The notes beneath the pieces were generated by a model that searched no databases, was not told the DNA's origin, and saw only the letters and a program-made list of their open reading frames with translations. Position numbers and translations under genes: made by a program. Shown piece by piece: positions 32,918 through 44,125 of a stretch of 64,000 nt of DNA (positions are counted from its first letter, which is position 1; each line of letters starts with the position of its first letter). The stretch comes from Pseudozyma flocculosa PF-1. Taxonomy: Eukaryota; Basidiomycota; Ustilaginomycetes; Ustilaginales; Ustilaginaceae. The stretch lies in the NCBI RefSeq assembly GCF_000417875.1, contig NW_006920880.1:581889-645888 (forward strand), in the 5' to 3' direction.

Positions 32918-35900
32918 TCAAGCAAAGCCGGTGGTCGTAGCGGAGGCGGCGGCGGCATTGGTTGCAGGTGCGCTGGGAATGGAGTCAGAATCCGTGCTGG
33001 CACCGGTGGACGGCTGGGAGAAGTGCGAGGGCGAAGGTCCGTAGTCGAACTCGTAGAAGTGGCGGGGCAGCACCGTGCTCGATGGCGTGTGCATGGCCGA
33101 CGGATTGAGCGGAAAAGTGTCGGGGTACCCCTCGATGCCCTGGGACGAAAGGCCGGCAAAGGATGCGATCGTCGAAGTCGCAGCGGCAGCCGTGGTGGCG
33201 GCGAGGTCGTTGAGGAATGGCGGAGGATGTTGGCCGCTTGCCGATGCGGCCGACGAAGCCGTGGATGGGTGCGGTCCAATCGAGGACGAGAGGTACGAGT
33301 CTGGCGACTGGAACGTCCCGCTGCTTGACCGGAAGGTTGGGGGTGCGGCGACATCGACAGACTGGTCCGTCGACGACGGTGGGTCGGACGGGTATGGTGT
33401 GCCGAGGGCGGCGAGGCAGTCCTGCCACATCTGCGTGTTGGGTGAGAGCGCAGCGATGTCGCTGCTCGACAGCCCGCTTGTCGTAGCGGCCATCATTGCC
33501 GCTTCAAAGCCCTGCTGTTGTGCCTGTCCGACCAGCCCTTGCACGGGCGCGTAAGCAGCCACCGGCGGTTGCAGGTTCGCCTGCGATGGCGGGCCGCCCA
33601 CAGAGCGTCCGGGCGAGCAAAAGTCAGACATCGTCTTGATCTCCTGATAGGCCAGCTCCGCGAGGTGCGACCGGTTACTAAGCTGATCGAGCGCCCAGAG
33701 GTACTTTTCGACGCGGTGCTGCGAGCACTCGAGCTCCTGCCACTGAAAGTTGGCCGCGAGCCCATTAAAGAGGCGTATCTCGCTCTTGGCCATGGAAAAG
33801 AACGAGTTGACCATGATCTCGGCCCACGGCTCGGTGTGCAGGATGGTGCCGCCCGTGGTGTGGACAAAGGAAAAGGCGTCGGTGCTGCTCGTGGTGGATT
33901 GCTGCCGCTGCTGCTCGTGTGCCTGGACAGCGTGGATCAGCGCCGCCGTCTGGTTGCACGCCTTGCGACGCAACGTGCTGAACGTCTCTCCCTGCTCGCG
34001 CAGGCGACGGGCCTGCGGATCGCTGAGGCAGGCCTGGTCGACGGTTTGGGCGAGCTCGACGAGAAGCAGGACCGCCAGGTTCCAGGGCGCCGTAATGAGC
34101 GTGTACCACGACTGTATCGATGGAGGCAAAGCGCCGTGGGCCGATATGCACGACTCGATAAAGGGCTGCCGGACGGGCGTAGCGTTGCAGGACGGCAATT
34201 CGCGTCAGCTGAGAGCGGCATGACAGCAGCCGTGCGACGCCTGGGGCTCACCTGGTACACTCGCTCCCAGTGGAAGACAACGTCGAGAGCCTGCTGGATG
34301 TGACGCTCGATGGTGTCGGGCTCGGCCGTGCGCCAGTACGCGGCCTGCAGCCGGCCGATGTGACGAAAGAGGAGCACCTTGACGGGAGCCGAGAAGCCGA
34401 GGATGCGCAGCGCCTGTTCCTCGGTACAGTTGGGCCATTGTCGGGCAAAGTCGGCCTCGCGCTGCTCGCTGCACGAGAGGATCAGGTCGTCCCAGATCTT
34501 CCGCGTCTGCCGGCGTTGCCCGGGCGGTCCGGGCAACTGCTGCTGCTGTGGCGCGCCGACACCGCCGACCTCGGCAATGAGCGGATACTGAACGAGGTCG
34601 GTGTCGTCGTCGCAGATGACGGGAGGGTGCTTGCGCAGGACGGCAACCTCCGAGTCGATCATGACACCGAGCCACCACGTCTGCTGCCACGTGCTGTTGA
34701 AGAGCTGGATCTCGATGTTGCGGCGGTGCAGCTGCTCGGCGTCCAGAGGCGCTGAGCGGTTCGGCTGCGTCGCCGACCAGGGATCGACGCCACGGCGACG
34801 AAGATTCATGATGCGGTTGCGGAACTGGAGTAGCTTGCGCCCGGCCGTGGCGAGCATCATCGTGCTGGCCTCGGCGGGGTCCTGCCAGCTCGACGTCTCA
34901 ACGGCGCTGTTCTCGTACAGGGCCGTCTGGACGGCCGCTGTACTCTCCACCTGCCAGTGGGCATGTGTTGGGACGTCCCGTGGCTTCTCGGTCCACGCAA
35001 AGAGGATCAGGGCGTAGACGACGCGGAACGAGGGTGCTTCCTCGGCCGCGATCATGAGGCGATCTCGGGCGTTGCGCCACAGCTCAAGGCGGATGCGCTC
35101 CTCGTCGGGCAGCCAATTGTCTGTGTGGTCGCCGATCCTCTTTCGATGCCGGGGCCATTGCGCGGCGAACGCCAACATGGTGGCGTGCAACGCCTCGTGG
35201 ATGATCTTTTCCGAGGCGGCGAGTCGATGCTGCGGACCTCGAAAGAGGTTGCGTGCGCCTCGATCGAGGAGGCAGACGCGAGTGTGCAACGTCTGGTCGT
35301 TGAACGGGTTGCGATTCTGGTGAGCCTGGTCGAGGAAGAGGTAGGGCGTATCGCGGATCCAGCAGCGCAGCGCCTGCTCTGCGGCGCCCTCGTAGATGCT
35401 GACGAGGTCCTTGTCGAGGTAGATGCGGTCGAGATTGGTCGCGAGCCGAGTGCCTGCGGCCTGGAAGGCCAAGGGCGACGAGTCCGGTGGCACCACGGTC
35501 ACGTTTACGCCACCTTGCCGGACAAGGACTGCAGCGTCCCGGGCGCCGATGACTTCGTCGACGCCGTCCGAATTGTCCGAACCTGAATCATCGCCCCTGC
35601 GCCGCTTGTCTGGGCGGGTGTCGGAGGACGACGTTGGCGGGCCTGACGCTTCGATGGCCCTGATGGAGGAAAGGTCGAGGTCTGCGACGCCAAAGGTCGA
35701 GATGAGGTGGTTGAAGGTGCACGTCTTTCCCTTTCGGCGGCAGTTTGAGCACGCCACGCCCGTCTGGAGGGCGTGGGTGAGGGATGTGTACTTTGCGTCG
35801 CAGGCACGCTTGGCAGCGCGGCAGTGGTCGCAGTTCTTGAACATCTTCTTCTTGGTGGGCGCGGGCTCGGGCTCGGGTTCGAGTTCGGGCTCGGTATCAC

Positions 35901-35952
35901 GTAGACCCGGCCGATGCGCCGACGGGAGCGGTGCGGGAGCTGGGAGCATCAT
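32918..35952 (-). CDS. Fungal Zn2Cys6 transcription factor
   Basis: Two exons (35952-34252 and 34165-32918) give 982 residues. The binuclear cluster is near the N terminus, at Cys 41, 44, 51, 68, 71 and 78 (CDHCRAAKRAC, then CSNCRRKGKTC), preceded by a Glu/Pro repeat and a KKK patch. The gap between the third and fourth Cys is 16 residues, longer than the usual 5-12. The middle region from about 190 (LYEN, WQQTWWLGVMIDSE, VFHWERVYQ, PFIESCISAH, IQSWYTLITAPWNLAVLLL) follows the pattern of fungal-specific regulatory domains, distantly like acr-2-type factors. The C terminus is Ser/Thr/Ala-rich. The intron (34166-34251) was placed by the family-like junction VYQ-PFIES; a nearer CAG acceptor puts a stop in frame. 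A nuclear DNA-binding regulator is clear; its targets are unknown. Confidence 0.85.
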
Positions 35953-37029
35953 GTCGGCAGGTCAATGGTGCGCCAGCGGCGGCGAACGCAGTCGTTGAAG
36001 CGGTGCAATACTACTGTCGATCAATGGGGGTCAGAATGCAGAGCAGGCCGGGCTGACGGAGAGGAGAGCCCGAGAATGGAGGATCGAGAAGCTTCCTGGT
36101 CGGGGATGGAGCAGGCGACGGCTGTGTCCGACGCCAAGCGGAGGGCCAGAGAGCGATATGGGCAACCCGAACGAGCGGAGGCCATGGACGATGGTGCTGG
36201 CCAAGTATCGCAGAGGTCGTCGAGGGAGCGGAAGACGGGCAAAGGTGCGGAGGTCGAGACGGGCAAGTTCGGATCAAGGTGCCGGCGAGGGTGAGGTTAG
36301 GCAAAGAGGGCCGACGGGGGCCGAGTGAACGTAGTGCGTAGCGGCAGGCCCGGCCTGGACGTTCGGGGCGGGCCGACGGGCGAACAGGGCGGAGAAGCGC
36401 AGCAGGTCGTGTGGGGGGGCCCAACTGGCGTGGTCTGGAGGAGGGAAGGGGCCGATGGTGATGGGGAGGAGGAGGAGAGGAGGATGAGAGGTGCGAAAGA
36501 GAAAGCTGCGCTGCGCTACGCTGCACGGCCTGCCTCCGGCGTTCCATGGCGGTCCTCTCTCTCGCCGCCTGGGCGACGTGGTACGCATCAGCCGAGCCAT
36601 GGACAGATCAAGCCCAACGGAGCATCCCGACTTTCTCATGCCGCCACCACTGCCAAGCGAGAGGGCCTTTCGCAGCCGGCAGAACCACCCTTGCAACTCC
36701 AGCTTGTGGCCTTGGCCCACGCCCGCTGCCCCACATTTCGGTCTCTTCGCTCCGCTCGCTTCGAGCCGGGTGTCTGTTGCGGCGGCTTCAGTCTGCCTCT
36801 GCCCGGCCTCAAGCAGACAAGCGCTCGTCCGAACATACCACGTGATTCAACTGCCGGGCAAGCTCGAAAGCACAACGACAAACATGCATCGAGGGAAGCA
36901 AAGCAGACTGACAGATTGGCATCGCTTTTGTGTGTGGAGGGGGGGGCTCACAATGTTGGGACACTACAAAACAGGAGGATGCGAGAAAGAAGGAGACACG
37001 GCCGAGGAGCGATGGCAGATGCTCGCCAT
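35953..37029. other. Intergenic, promoter of the Zn2Cys6 gene and 3' region of the orphan gene
   Basis: 1.08 kb with no conserved frame on either strand. The part nearest 35952 is G/A-rich on the plus strand, that is C/T-rich in the sense direction of the transcription-factor gene, as in a promoter or leader. Confidence 0.55.
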
Positions 37030-40000
37030 CTAGGTGGTACGCCTCGACGCCGTCGGGGTCCAGCCGGTGAGCCGGACGAACAGATTCTGCTCGCCGCGGC
37101 TCAGCACATTGATGTCGATCCGGGGGTCGACATCAGGGTGCCACGACACCGATAGGGTCTCGATGCGGGCAAGGTCGGCGCTGTCGAGGGCCAACGCCGA
37201 AAAAGGGCCCTCGGGATGGATGCTGCGCATCCATGCAAGGCCGAAAAGCTTGTTCAGCTCCAGTGCCGCCCGAAGGCAGCGGTTTGAACCCCGCCACAGG
37301 TTCCACGTCCACGATTCCACCGACACGTTGTCGGCAGGCCTGTGGTAATCGGACGCGAGCTGTCGAGGTGCCGGCGTGCGGTATCCATGTGCCATGGGGA
37401 TGCCGTGGACCGAATGGCCGATCGAGCCGGCGAGCGGGTGGCCCGCGTCCCCGAACACCAGAGGGAGCCCGGTGCCGGGGCAGCGCAGGCCGTCGAAACC
37501 GGGCCTCGCCGCCTGGCGCAGCCACTCTCGGCAAAGGACGAGAACCATAGTCGCAATCGAGTTGTGGCCTGAGCCGTACTCTCGAAGAGCCTCCCACTTT
37601 TCTCCCGGTGTGACGGGGATCGCCGGCGGAGAGGTCGGCAGCGGGCGCTGCTGATCGCAGCTTTCGATGCTCCGATCGAGCAGCGCCGCGGCGAGCGAGA
37701 CGAAGGCGGTCTCGCTCGAGGCCTCAAGCGGGTTGGGGAACCCCGACGAGGTCCTCGGCAGCGTGCCGCCGAACTCGCTCTCCAGCTGTGCGGCGACCTT
37801 GATCACCGCACGCCGCTCGTCCTGCGAGGGAGGGATGCAGAGGATAGAGCGTCCTCAGACGAGCTCTCTCTTCGCCTCCCTCCCGAGTCAGTGCCGACGA
37901 CTTACCGAAGTCAGCTGCCCGACTGCCGCAGCCGCCGACGTCAGCTCTGGAGCACCGGAGATGGGCTCGCCGACCTCGTCGTGTCCCTCGCCGACCTCGT
38001 CGTGTCCCTCGCCGACCTCGTCTTGTCCCTCACCGACCTCGCCTTGTCCCTCGGCGGCCTCGTTGGCGAGCTCGGGACCTGGAGGTAGCTGCTCGGCTGT
38101 CAGGACGGCGATTCTACCCGTGGACCGGGGAAGAGCCGAGGGTCGGGCGCGTTCGGTACGTCGACGGATCTCGTCCGGCGCCGGCCTCGCAGCGCCAAAC
38201 TCGACTCGACGCGAGAAGAACGACGTCTCGCCGTCCGCGTGGTGCTCTCGGAGTATGCGCGCAATCTCGGCGAGCATGCCATCGGCTTTCTCGTCGCCGA
38301 CGATCTGCCGCACCGTCTGGTGGACAAAGATGGCGATCTCGCCGAGCTCGGCGACGAGCGGCGTTCGCGAGAACTTGGAGAGGTTGTGATGCTGGGTCGT
38401 GATCTTGATGTTGTCGACGCCGTGCTGGTAAAGGGCGCCTGCCTCGTTCACGGCGAACCGGACCTCCTTGTCGACGGAAGGCTTGCGCAACTGCAGGGCG
38501 CAGAGGAGGTTTAGATAACGAACGTAGCCATCGTCGAGGAGCGAGCGCAGGTCGAAGGGGTCGTCGTCGCTCGGTCGGGGCTTGACAATGTCGTCGGCGA
38601 CTGCGTAGAGCGGGTGGGGCGGGGGCCCTGCACCGAGCAGGTAAGCCACGAGCGCCGCGGCCGTCTTTTCATCGCCGACCAGGGGCAGCGGTACGTGCAT
38701 GTCGGTGGCGAGGTCGACGTCGAAAAGCTGATCGACTTTCACTGGTGGAAGGAATGTCGCCGGATGCCGAACCTCCGTGAAGGCCACCGACGTGATGTGC
38801 GACCAGCCACCGAGCATAAAGCTCTGGACGGCCAGCCACGCGGCGTGGAATCGACAGGCGAATGGGCTCCCCATCGAGGTCGCCTTCAGCCCTTCGTACT
38901 TGCCATGATGAAGGTCGGGCCGCTCGAACAGCGCTCTCAGCGCTGGGAACGCCGCGCCGACGCGCCAGCAGTAGAAGAGGTCGGTGTCGGCGGTTGCAAA
39001 GCCAGGCGCCGGGCACTGGTGCGCGCGGATGCGGCTCTGCACCGCTTTGTATGTGGGGATACCGGTTTGCTCGCCGGCGAGGAACTTGTCGGCGAGCTCG
39101 AGGACGCTCGGCTGATACCGAGCTGAGACCCGGCGCCAGATCGCTTGCGAATCCGGGTTATCGTCGTTGTCGACCTGAGCCGTCAGCTCGTCGAAGAGTC
39201 GGCGGCCGATGTCGTTCTCGGTGCCCTCGTCGACCTGGCGGAATGAGAGCTCTCTGTCGGCGTATGTGACCTTTGTGTAGTAGTACACGCGGCCCTGCGA
39301 GACCTGGCGATTGGTCTTGATGAGAGGACGCGTCTTCTCAACGTGATCCGGCGCCTTCTCCCGCTCTCGCCGGAACTCCTCGATGATTGCGGCTCCTTCT
39401 GCTGCTGTCGCGCCTCGATCCTGCTCGAGGATGAGCCTGACCACATAGTGGGCCAGTACTGCGAATCCGGGCTCGCCGCGAATGCGTGCTTTCTCTGCTG
39501 CCGAGAGAGTCGTGCCGCCGATAACAAGCGGACATCCGAGAATGGCCTCGAGCTCGTCGACCGACTGGGTCACAGCCAGATTCGGAAAGCGTCGATCCGC
39601 GCTGACCGACATGATCGTCTTGTCACGCTGGACGAGCATGATGTTGACTCCGGCCGGGTTGCGAAGATTGAGGTGCGACCTCCTCGGCAAAGGGCTGCCG
39701 GTCGGCCGCTCGAGACGAGGCAACTGCCTCGGAGGCTGCTTTGCTGGAGCCGAAGAGGGGCCGGCGACGGCGTTGGGGCCCGATGCGGGCGAGGCTCCCA
39801 TATCCGCATCGTCCATCCACTTAGGCAAAGGGATCACGATTGCCGCAACCGCTCGGGCTTTGTCGGCAAGATCCAGAGGCTTCTGAGCCGCCTCTGCGGC
39901 GCGCAGCGCCTTCTTTGCCTCCGTTTTTGGGCGCGAAGTGCCTGCCTGATGCCGACGCGGCACCTTTTTGGCAGCCTTGGTCGTGGTTGGCGCCCCCGCC

Positions 40001-40696
40001 CCCTTCGCGGCGGGCTTGGTCGTGACNNNNNNNNNNNNNNNNNNNNNNNNNNNNNNNNNNNNNNNNNNNNNNNNNNNNNNNNNNNNNNNNNNNNNNNNNN
40101 NNNNNNNNNNNNNNNNNNNNNNNNNNNNNNNNNNNNNNNNNNNNNNNNNNNNNNNNNNNNNNNNNNNNNNNNNNNNNNNNNNNNNNNNNNNNNNNNNNNN
40201 NNNNNNNNNNNNNNNNNNNNNNNNNNNNNNNNNNNNNNNNNNNNNNNNNNNNNNNNNNNNNNNNNNNNNNNNNNNNNNNNNNNNNNNNNNNNNNNNNNNN
40301 NNNNNNNNNNNNNNNNNNNNNNNNNNNNNNNNNNNNNNNNNNNNNNNNNNNNNNNNNNNNNNNNNNNNNNNNNNNNNNNNNNNNNNNNNNNNNNNNNNNG
40401 AGCGCGAGGGGTCGTGCAGCGCTGCTCTGCGCAGCATCCGTGGCGTCCGTCGTGCTGCTGGACGCGGCGATCCTCGAAGTCTGCTCGGCGCTGCTGTCCG
40501 ACGCGGTGCTACGAGCCAGCGCGCTGCCCATCACGCCCAGGCTGCCGAACGCCACAGGGCGACGCTTCGCCGGCGCAGCGGGGCGGAAATCGACCAGCTC
40601 GAAGCCGTCATCCTCCAGGGACGCATCGTCTGCTTTCTTGGCGGGGCCTGAGCTGCCGGCAGTGCCGAGCTTCTGTTTCTTGGAGACGGGTGACAT
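37030..40696 (-). CDS. Large orphan protein, interrupted by an assembly gap
   Basis: I do not recognise this protein. The minus-strand gene starts at 40696 (MSPVSKKQKLGTAGSSG), reads 99 codons to the N run, resumes at 40026, and continues 707 codons to a GTAAGT donor. A short intron (37822-37905) and a last exon (37821-37030) encoding 263 residues follow. Visible features are a basic, Ala-rich N-terminal part with several KK/KR clusters (possible nuclear localisation), a Pro-rich linker, and then a long globular-looking region (from about LNLRNPAGVNIMLVQRDKTI to FAVNEAGALYQHGV) with no membrane segment or familiar catalytic motif. A 21-bp coding repeat gives four VGEG-H/Q-DE units. The C-terminal exon reads as a separate folded region (SVESWTWNLWRGSN, RIDINVLSRGEQNLFV). 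The 373-N gap is not a multiple of three although both sides end on codon borders, so the gap size is wrong or hides an intron. Confidence 0.7.
37966..38049 (-). repeat. 21-bp coding minisatellite, 4 copies
   Basis: Four tandem 21-bp units (two identical, two with one to three changes), followed by a partial fifth. On the minus strand they encode seven-residue units of the type GHDEVGE near the end of the first big exon block of the orphan gene. Unit length is a multiple of three, so copy-number change keeps the frame. Confidence 0.9.
40027..40399. other. Assembly gap (373 N)
   Basis: A run of 373 unknown bases inside the N-terminal part of the orphan gene. The flanking coding sequence is Ala/Lys/Thr-rich, so the missing piece is probably low-complexity or repetitive. 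Confidence 1.
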
Positions 40697-42034
40697 TGCG
40701 GTGGAAATGAGTACGATTGTCGAGCAGGGATTGTCGAGTAGGGGTGATTCGGTGGATGAGGATGAGTGTGTCAGGGAATGGATGGCGAGAGCGGGGACGA
40801 GCTCGTGAGGTCTGCGAAGGGTGGCGAGAGCTGGGGAGGGCGGCGAGGGAGGGGAGGACCGGTGCAGGCTGGGTGGTGCGGCCTGGACTGGCCTGGGCTG
40901 GCCGGAGAGATACTTACCAGTTTGGCCGGACGCAGACGCGTCGGGATCGCGCCGAAGGGCGGTAGCCTGTCCGGTCGGATAAGCCGATGAGGACCATTTT
41001 GCAGTGAACGTACGCGGTGGCCAGAGGCGCCGACTGACTTGGGGTCATCGGCAGAGGCAGGATGAGCCACGAGAAGGCAGAGCATGAAAGGGACTTGTTG
41101 CGGATGGGTCTGCCGAGGGTATACGCACACGTATATCCTCCCCGCCGATGCCCCGCAAATGCGTCTATTGGTACTTGAGCTGGGACAGGCAGATGAGAGG
41201 GCGCGAATGGTGAGCATCTGGACGTATCGAGCAGCGGTCGTCGATTTATGCCACACATACCTCGCCTGCCTCCCGTATCGCCCCATCTTCGGCAGCGTGC
41301 TTTGCTGCGGTCTCAAATGCGTATACCTCCTTCCCCGCGCGCGGAAACGAGCTGCAGACGCACGGCCGACGACGCTCGAGTGCCGGCATCTTGTGGAAAT
41401 GGGGGCGAGGGGTTCTTCAGATCTACAAGGAACTAGGGAAGATAGCGGGGCCAGCATCAACAATGAGATGTACCGGGAATTGGGACCGGCCGTTCGGGTC
41501 AGCGCGTGACCCGCACCAAGATGCGCTAGAGCGTGGTGTGGGGCTGCTGGTGAGCTCGGAGGGTGTTGAGGCGAGGAAGAGACAGGTTTGTTGCTGCTGT
41601 CAGTCGTGCACCGTCCCGAGCATTGTGACGACACCCCCTCGCCCTCGCTCGGTCCCAGGCCGGACACCCATCCGCCGACGGCGCAACGGGCGACACCTTG
41701 GATGCCTTTCACCCCGCGCATTCCGCGATACCCAGGACCGCTGGAGGACGAATCGAGACGGACGGCGATCACATCGACGAGCGTGCTCGACCGACTTTTG
41801 CAACGTCCGTTCCTGGCGACGTCCGGGCGACGTCCTGGCGACGTCCTGGAGCGGGAATCTCTGAGTGGATCTGTGAGGGAGATAGACAGAGTGAGGGCGG
41901 GTCAGCATCGAAGCGCGCCGAAGACCATGAGCAGCAGGAGGGAGAAGGACTCACCCAATGTCGGCGACCTTTTCCGACGAAATCCGGTGAGAGCGCCTGG
42001 TGACGGCGCCCTCGCTGGTTGCCGCCGCGCCGCG

Positions 42035-42090
42035 GAGCCGCCACGTTGCCGGCTGCCTCTGTGAGCCGCCACGTTGCCGGCTGCCTCTGT
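42035..42090. repeat. 28-bp perfect tandem duplication
   Basis: Two identical, directly adjacent copies of a 28-bp unit (42035-42062 and 42063-42090) beginning GAGCCGCCACGTTGCC. No coding role is seen. Confidence 0.95.
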
Positions 42091-43228
42091 CCGTCAGACC
42101 GGGCTGCGCGAAACACGCGAGCTATAAAGCCTTGGTTGTCTTAGCATTATAACCATTGCACCTGAATTACCTGGTCCGAAGGGACGGGAGACAGCCGACG
42201 ATAGCGGCGGCAAGAGCGGAGGCGGCGGCAGCGGCGGGCGGCTTTTTCGATCCGGTTGATTCGGCGGATGCGGTGGTCAATCCGTGGGCCTGGTTGCTCT
42301 AGCGGTCGTGAGTGTTGATTTGCAGGCGGCGACAGCACCGGAGATCGAGTCGATGCGGTTGATGCGATCGCCGCGGAAGAGCGAAGAAGGCAAGGGAGGC
42401 CGTCAGCAGTCGATCTTGAAGCGGTGAGGGCGTCGTCACAAGGCTCACCTGTCCCTCGCCGGGCGTCGTTGGACTGTAGGGCAAGGTGTCTGTACCACTG
42501 CGAGTGGCTGAAGAGGCGCTGAGGATGTCGAGGTGACGGCGAGGGTAGCTACCTCGGCCAACGACGTCGGAAGAGAAAGTCGCCCGCGAGCCAAAGCGGC
42601 AGGCGGCGAATGAGGGAGGAGAGGAGAGCCATCGGGTAGGGGCGCTGGGGCGGTGAGTCTGAAGGCGTGGTAGCGATGGTCCTTGTGGTGGTGGTAAGAA
42701 GAGCAGTGGAAGGCGGGCGAAGGGGCGAATAGGCGAGCAAGCGCGTCTACCCCTGTGTTAGGCGGCTGCCCAACATGCCCCGCGGGCGCCCGAGTCCCGA
42801 GGAAGGGCTGGCGGGCGGCGGCGCCGAGCGGCAATTGCCGCAGCCGGCCCCTCGGCCACGGAGGGATATCGAGGGAGCTAGTATATAGTCTCCAGGTCCC
42901 CGCGGAGGCCTCTGATGGTCTCCTTGTCTAGTGTACTATATCCTCTTACCCCTAGAGACTGGTACAGCATCGATATCCTTACTCCTCCTCATCCCTGACC
43001 TCTCCACGCAAGCCCTACACCGTCCTCGGCCGCCCGCGGTATCCAAGACCCCGAGGGCATAACATTACATTCGACCTCTAGCCTTGCCGACGTCAAGGAT
43101 GACTCGCCCCAAAGTGGCGGACAAGCAACAGGCTGCCGTGGCTTTGCAGCGCAGGAAGGAGGTGGTTGTCTCGCCCTCACGTTGATGGCTGTGCACGTGA
43201 TTGGCGTATGACTCCGCCCCCTTTGATG

Positions 43229-43801
43229 TCATCCGCTCAGCCAGCCCTTCTTGCATCGGCCGATCAGGCAGGCAACATTGTCAGCCGTGACCACAGCAGC
43301 TGCAGCCTGCAGCTCTTTGATGAGCTTTGCACCTTAGCATGTTGCCACGTGGTCTGTCGCTTGGCCTTCCAATTTGCCTGGATTGTCCTTGCCGCAGCTT
43401 GGGCACTTAGCTCTCCAGACTGAGAACCTGCAGCCAAGGGTGCAGTCAAGCATGGTGGCAGCCACCTTGTCAGGGGTGCACTCCGACTTGGACCCAAAGA
43501 GCCCTGCAAAGTTGGTCAGGGGCAAGTCCCTGTAGGTCGATTTGTGTATGGCATTGAGTGGACAAGAAGGTCCAACCTTTGCAAGTCAGTCCCAGCAAAC
43601 TTCCTTGAGAGCATTGGCCCTGGTGCATAAGAGCATTGGTGGCCCTACAATGATCTCAATGTTGCACAGAGTGGCCAGTGGATCTTGTGCAGAGCAAGCC
43701 ACTTGTAGGTCTGCAGAATCATGATGGACAGGTTCATAGGCTGCAGCAAGGACTGAAGGTATTTTGTGCACTAGCACAAAACATGTCTTCAAGCCTGCTT
43801 G
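43229..43801 (-). pseudogene. Broken reading frame in CpG-depleted DNA, probable transposable-element relic
   Basis: One minus-strand frame runs from 43801 to 43229 with stops at 43586-43588 (TGA) and 43334-43336 (TAA), closing with TGA at 43229. Between stops it reads protein-like: KIPSVLAAAYEPVHHD, LPLTNFAGLFGSKSECTP, and AKCPSCGKDNPGKLEGQA followed by HVATC. The last resembles a Cys-x2-Cys ... His-x3-Cys zinc-binding unit, such as occurs in many transposases and plant/fungal DNA-binding elements. The TGA at 43586 is what CGA becomes after C-to-T change. I cannot assign a transposon family; no terminal repeats or target-site duplications were found. Confidence 0.5.
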
Positions 43802-44125
43802 TCATCACATGCACTTACTTGCCTAGGTCTCATAGACCTGAGCAATGAAAAGCACCATCTCTACATGCTCACTCCTTTGCAGCAGGTGCCAATTCATCAT
43901 ATTGGCAATGTGTTGCATGAAGCACAGCAGGCAAAGGGAGAGGCACTTGATGACATGAGGAAGGCCTCCCTTCTTTGCTCAAGCAAAGGGCACAAGCACT
44001 GGCACCTTGGCCTTGTCTGCAGAAGGAGGAGATGATGGAGACAAGGCTGAAGATGCAGAGGATGGTAATGCCAGCTTTGATGTAGATGGCCATATGAGCA
44101 AGGCTGAGGCCATCTGGAGGTGTGG
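43540..44125. other. 586-bp stretch without any CpG
   Basis: Between the CG at 43538-43539 and the CG at 44126-44127 no CpG dinucleotide occurs, while TpG and CpA are abundant. Most 60-base lines elsewhere in the window hold four to ten CpG. Only two CpG occur from 43540 to 44297. This fits decay of methylated CpG or CpG-directed repeat mutation, rather than ordinary local base composition. Confidence 0.9.

Noticed and set aside
34212..34251. Nearer CAG acceptor for the Zn2Cys6 gene intron
   Set aside because: Using it places a stop codon in the required frame; the acceptor at 34166-34168 closes the frame and restores the family-like sequence.
37966..38049. CRISPR-like or regulatory direct repeat
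   Set aside because: The 21-bp units are contiguous, without spacers, and lie in a coding frame; this is a coding minisatellite in a eukaryotic gene.
42121..42185. A/T-richer segment with GGTTATAATGC on the minus strand, suggesting a tRNA A box
   Set aside because: No matching B box, acceptor pairing or anticodon arm was found.
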